A stretch of 64,000 nucleotides of DNA from Ceratotherium simum simum (taxonomy: Eukaryota; Chordata; Mammalia; Perissodactyla; Rhinocerotidae), in assembly GCF_000283155.1 (NCBI RefSeq), contig NW_004454179.1, positions 2,790,335 through 2,854,334 on the forward strand, in the 5' to 3' direction. A model generated the notes under the pieces. It worked only from the letters and a program-made list of their open reading frames with translations, made no database searches and was not told the origin of the DNA. Below, piece by piece: positions 63,905-64,000 of the stretch; the stretch's first letter is position 1; each line of letters begins with the position of its first letter. A program made the position numbers and the translations under genes.

Positions 63905-64000
63905 TGCTAGAACATACAATGGGGAAAAGAAAGTCTCTTCAACAAATGGTGTTGGGAAAACTGGATAGCCATATGCAAAAAAATGAAAGTAGACCCTTAC
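63905..64000 (+). mobile_element. L1 ORF2 fragment, sense, runs off the window
   Basis: 'GAACATACAATGGGGAAAAG', 'TCTCTTCAACAAATGGTGTT' and 'GGGAAAACTGGATAGCCATA' belong to L1 ORF2. Translated, this gives [21 protein letters not shown] in an open frame up to the last base. Its length cannot be known from this window. Confidence 0.88.

Noticed and set aside
1..64000. Bacterial or phage operon, toxin-antitoxin or defence system
   Set aside because: SINEs, MIR, L2, LTRs and lack of long frames show vertebrate nuclear DNA. No prokaryotic gene order or ribosome-binding context exists.

Overview
The window reads as nuclear DNA of an odd-toed ungulate, most likely a horse or close relative. The best evidence is 13 copies of the equine tRNA-derived SINE (ERE). 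They carry the hallmark GGGCCGGCCC...GTGG...GGTTCGGATCC head and a 3' part containing the 'GAGCTAACATCTGT' motif, and most have readable target-site duplications. They sit on a general placental-mammal background of MIR, L2, L1/HAL1, MLT1 (ERVL-MaLR) LTRs, MER2-type (Tigger) and hAT-Charlie elements.

I find no protein-coding exon, tRNA, rRNA or small-RNA gene that I can support. The longest open frames (184, 170, about 148 aa) are explained by L2, low-complexity pyrimidine DNA, SINE or L1 sequence, or look random. The window is therefore intergenic or deep intronic, and the sequence alone cannot say which.

Layout. 0-11 kb: antisense L1 blocks cut by a MER2-type element, two EREs and two MLT1 LTRs. 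11.6-11.9 kb: a degenerate minisatellite with an exact 70-bp period. 12-14.6 kb: mostly unique DNA, including an AT-rich stretch that may be a conserved non-coding element. 14.6-25.5 kb: dense MIR, L2 and ERE with some DNA-transposon fossils. 26-27.7 kb: an antisense L1 with readable ORF2 C-terminal motifs. 27.7-35.5 kb: MIR, a long antisense L2, ERE, and an MLT1D-like LTR nested in L2. 36-39.2 kb: possible regulatory DNA, a second MER2-type element in the opposite orientation, and a sense L2 with a reverse-transcriptase remnant and an MLT1 inside it. 39.4-51.6 kb: old L1, hAT, MIR and L2 fragments with several unique stretches. 51.6-55 kb: an L1 3' end abutting an almost complete HAL1-like element whose broken ORF1 contains an ERE. 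55-64 kb: L2 with MLT1, EREs, antisense HAL1/L1, MLT1, and at the right edge a sense L1 ORF2 fragment that runs out of the window.

The nesting gives a relative clock: L2 and MIR first, then old L1/HAL1 and MLT1/MER2, and EREs plus a short L1 3' tail last. Repeat family names come from recognising consensus features, not from a database search, so subfamily labels are tentative and boundaries may be off by tens of bases. I did not find a new biological system. The most useful leads are the 70-bp minisatellite, the HAL1-like element, the young EREs, and a few unique stretches to test for conservation.
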